Shown piece by piece: positions 62,390 through 64,000 of a DNA stretch of 64,000 nucleotides. The notes beneath the pieces are model-generated. The model did not search any database. It was not told the origin of the DNA and saw only the letters and a list, made by a program, of their open reading frames with translations. A program made the translations under genes and the position numbers. The stretch's first letter is position 1. Each line of letters starts with the position of its first letter. The DNA lies in assembly GCA_019677205.1 (NCBI GenBank), contig JAAMXY010004291.1:1-64000 (forward strand), written 5' to 3'. This DNA comes from Pinguiococcus pyrenoidosus (lineage: Eukaryota > Sar > Pinguiophyceae > Pinguiochrysidales > Pinguiochrysidaceae).

Positions 62390-62972
62390 CGTAGGTAAGA
62401 CCAAACGCGCTACCGAAACGCGGCGCTCTTCTTCCAAGTGGAGCAGAGCAGCACTGTCCAGAGGCAGGGGAAGGAAGAAAAGCGAGTGGCGCGAAGAAGA
62501 GGGAGGAAGCGCCTTCACTTGAGCTTGGAAAGAGAGAGGCGAAGTCGAGTTGAGCACGCAGCTGCGAATTCTTGAGTGGAAGAGATGCGGAGAACACCGA
62601 AGACACAAAAGCCATTTTTGGCGGGAATTCGGCGGCAGCTGACGTTGTTCTCGAAGCGTGTTTCCAAAAGATACGTGGGGTATGTATCTCCTTCTCTTTA
62701 TATACCATAAAAAACTTTACTTAATGTCTATACAAATCAACAATCTTAATTCTTTTCTATCGATATCATGGTACAAATCTCGAAGAAGGTATCAATTCAG
62801 GACCCAACCCAAAGCAACATAGTTTCACCCTTCGGTTCGCGCTCCTCGTACGTTCATCGAAGTTCAGTTCACTCAATCTCCCTCGTCTGCTGCACACTTT
62901 GCGCCGCTCTCCTTCGGCGTCTTCTTCATTTCCCCCACCTGCTTTTTCCTCCGCCGCTGTCCCGCGCCAATC
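62390..62972. promoter_or_regulatory. Divergent promoter space, SOUL and DUF1499 genes
   Basis: 583 bp; 62690-62830 is clearly AT-richer than the surroundings. No CCAAT box seen. Both neighbours may be plastid proteins, so a shared light- or plastid-responsive promoter is possible but unproven. Confidence 0.5.
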
Positions 62973-64000
62973 ATGGTACGTGTGTGCACACATGCATGCG
63001 AGTGCGTTTGGGAAGAGTCCCTAAACCGCAGCGCGTTTCTGCAGATCGCAAAGCCTTTGCTGGTAGTTCTCGCATTCTGCAGCTGCGCAGTGGCCTTCCG
63101 CGCGCCTCTGCGCGCGGGCGCGGAGCTGTCGAGGCGGGAGATCGGCGCGCGTGTGCTTGGAGGCGCTCTCGGCGGCGCGTTCCTGGCGGCGCCGGCGGCG
63201 CAAGCGGCTCTCATCACCAACTTTGGGTGCGTTTCTCTCGAATGCTTGTTCCACAAAACCGGATTCTGGGGTGGATTTGGCAGCGAATGCGACTTATGGA
63301 CTTCTTATGCGTTGCAGCTCTAAAGACAAGGCGTTGCCGGCCTGCACTCCGGGCGCCAAGAACTGCTGGTCGACGGCCAACCCGCCAGGAAAGATGCAAG
63401 TGGGCCCGTGGGTGGTAAGTAAGATACTGAGGAAGACTCGCCCTTCAGTCTGTTCATCTTGGGATGACCAACTGCGTTTCCGACGCACAACCAGTGGGGC
63501 GACACCAAGAACAAGGAGGAGGCCATGAAGGATCTTGCCAACGTGATCAACAACTATCCGCAAGAGGGACAGTCCAAGATTGACGGCGGCGGCTGGAAGT
63601 AAGGAAGACATCAGAGCCGCCAGGTCGGGTGGGATTGTAAGCTTACGAAAGTGGAAATTGCCGCAGGGTCGCCGATGGTAGCCCCAGTGACGGATATGTC
63701 CGTGTGGAGTACACTTCGAAGGTGAGCCATTGCCACGAGGATTGCCTACCTTCGGCGCTCTAATAGGGGCCTTCATGCGGCTCCAAAATCCAGAGATTCA
63801 AATTCGTCGATGATTTGGAGTTCCGCTTCGGCGACAGTGCCGTGGAGGTGCGCAGCTCCTCCAGAGAAGGTACCGTGGAGCTTTGAAGCATGCCGCGCCA
63901 CGACGCAAGTGTCTCACAAAGCTAGCCTAGGCGACTACGACTTTGAAGTGAACAAGACGAGGGTGAGTGACAACAGATACCTCTTCCCCGGCCTGTGCCT
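62973..64000 (+). CDS. DUF1499 protein, probably thylakoid-lumen targeted (3' end outside window)
   Basis: Exons 62973-62975 (ATG only), 63045-63226, 63318-63414, 63495-63598, 63667-63721, 63794-63869, 63931-63962, then a donor and the window edge. Skipping the first 69-nt intron gives MIAKPLLVVLAFCSCAVAFRAPL, a signal peptide with an Ala-Phe junction and Arg-rich transit-like start, as in proteins of secondary plastids. A second signal follows (SRREIGARVLGGALGGAFLAAPAAQA) with twin Arg and an AxA site, typical of Tat lumenal targeting. The mature part has DUF1499 features: CTPGAKNCWSTANPPGK, PWVVQWGDTKNKEEAM, KFVDDLEFRFGDSAVEVRSSSR and GDYDFEVNKTR. The function of the family is unknown. The first intron is in frame, so retention would only add residues. 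Confidence 0.87.

Overview
This is a GC-rich nuclear window from a eukaryote with many short spliceosomal introns (GT-AG, mostly 50-110 nt, with one probable GC-AG intron). I could resolve 25 protein genes, 24 complete and one running off the right edge. The gene set points to a photosynthetic protist with a complex (secondary) plastid. The last gene encodes a DUF1499 protein whose N-terminus looks like an ER signal peptide, an Ala/Phe cleavage-site motif, a transit-like stretch and a twin-arginine lumenal signal. A plant/chromist-type ubiquitin-like-domain PI4-kinase gamma, a sucrose-phosphate-phosphatase-like HAD enzyme and an RsmI methyltransferase with a hydrophobic presequence agree with this. 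I cannot name the species. No tRNA, rRNA, CRISPR array or transposon was recognised.

Layout. 1-3.6 kb: ADAM-like secreted metalloprotease (+). 3.8-5.9 kb: Golgi-type sulfotransferase (-). 6.2-7.6 kb: sucrose-phosphatase-like HAD enzyme (+). 8.1-8.8 kb: tail-anchored Nudix hydrolase (-). 10.0-12.6 kb: HRD1 ERAD ubiquitin ligase (+). 12.8-14.4 kb: UDP-glucuronate decarboxylase (-). 14.8-16.5 kb: UDP-glucose 6-dehydrogenase (+). 17.3-18.3 kb: cathepsin-L-like protease (+). 18.5-19.5 kb: BCNT/SWC5 (-). 20.4-23.9 kb: LIN-9/ALY (+). 24.2-29.0 kb: importin-4-like karyopherin (-). 29.4-31.2 kb: RsmI (+). 31.3-33.5 kb: basic protein of unknown function (-). 34.6-36.5 kb: PPP phosphatase (+). 36.8-37.5 kb: VAMP7-like longin R-SNARE (-). 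37.7-38.7 kb: calmodulin/centrin-like EF-hand protein (+). 39.4-41.0 kb: MFS transporter (-). 41.6-43.0 kb: exostosin GT47 (+). 43.4-44.7 kb: unknown protein (+). 45.1-48.9 kb: TPR protein (-). 51.2-56.8 kb: RanBP2-zinc-finger/chromodomain protein (+). 57.5-58.5 kb: SpoU/TrmH RNA methyltransferase (-). 59.1-61.3 kb: PI4K-gamma (+). 61.8-62.4 kb: SOUL heme-binding protein (-). 63.0 kb to the edge: DUF1499 protein (+).

Architecture. Neighbouring genes alternate strand almost without exception, so most intergenic spaces are either divergent promoters or convergent 3' ends. Many divergent spaces carry CCAAT/ATTGG boxes. UDP-glucose dehydrogenase and UDP-xylose synthase, two consecutive enzymes, are head to head across 380 bp. 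With the sulfotransferase and exostosin they suggest sulfated, uronic-acid/xylose-bearing extracellular polysaccharide synthesis. Several genes act in chromatin and cell-cycle control (BCNT, LIN9, chromodomain protein), ER/Golgi and endosomal functions (HRD1, VAMP7, MFS, GT47) or organelle RNA modification (RsmI, SpoU). All splice models are read by eye from consensus sites and reading frame, and a few junctions are flagged as unresolved.
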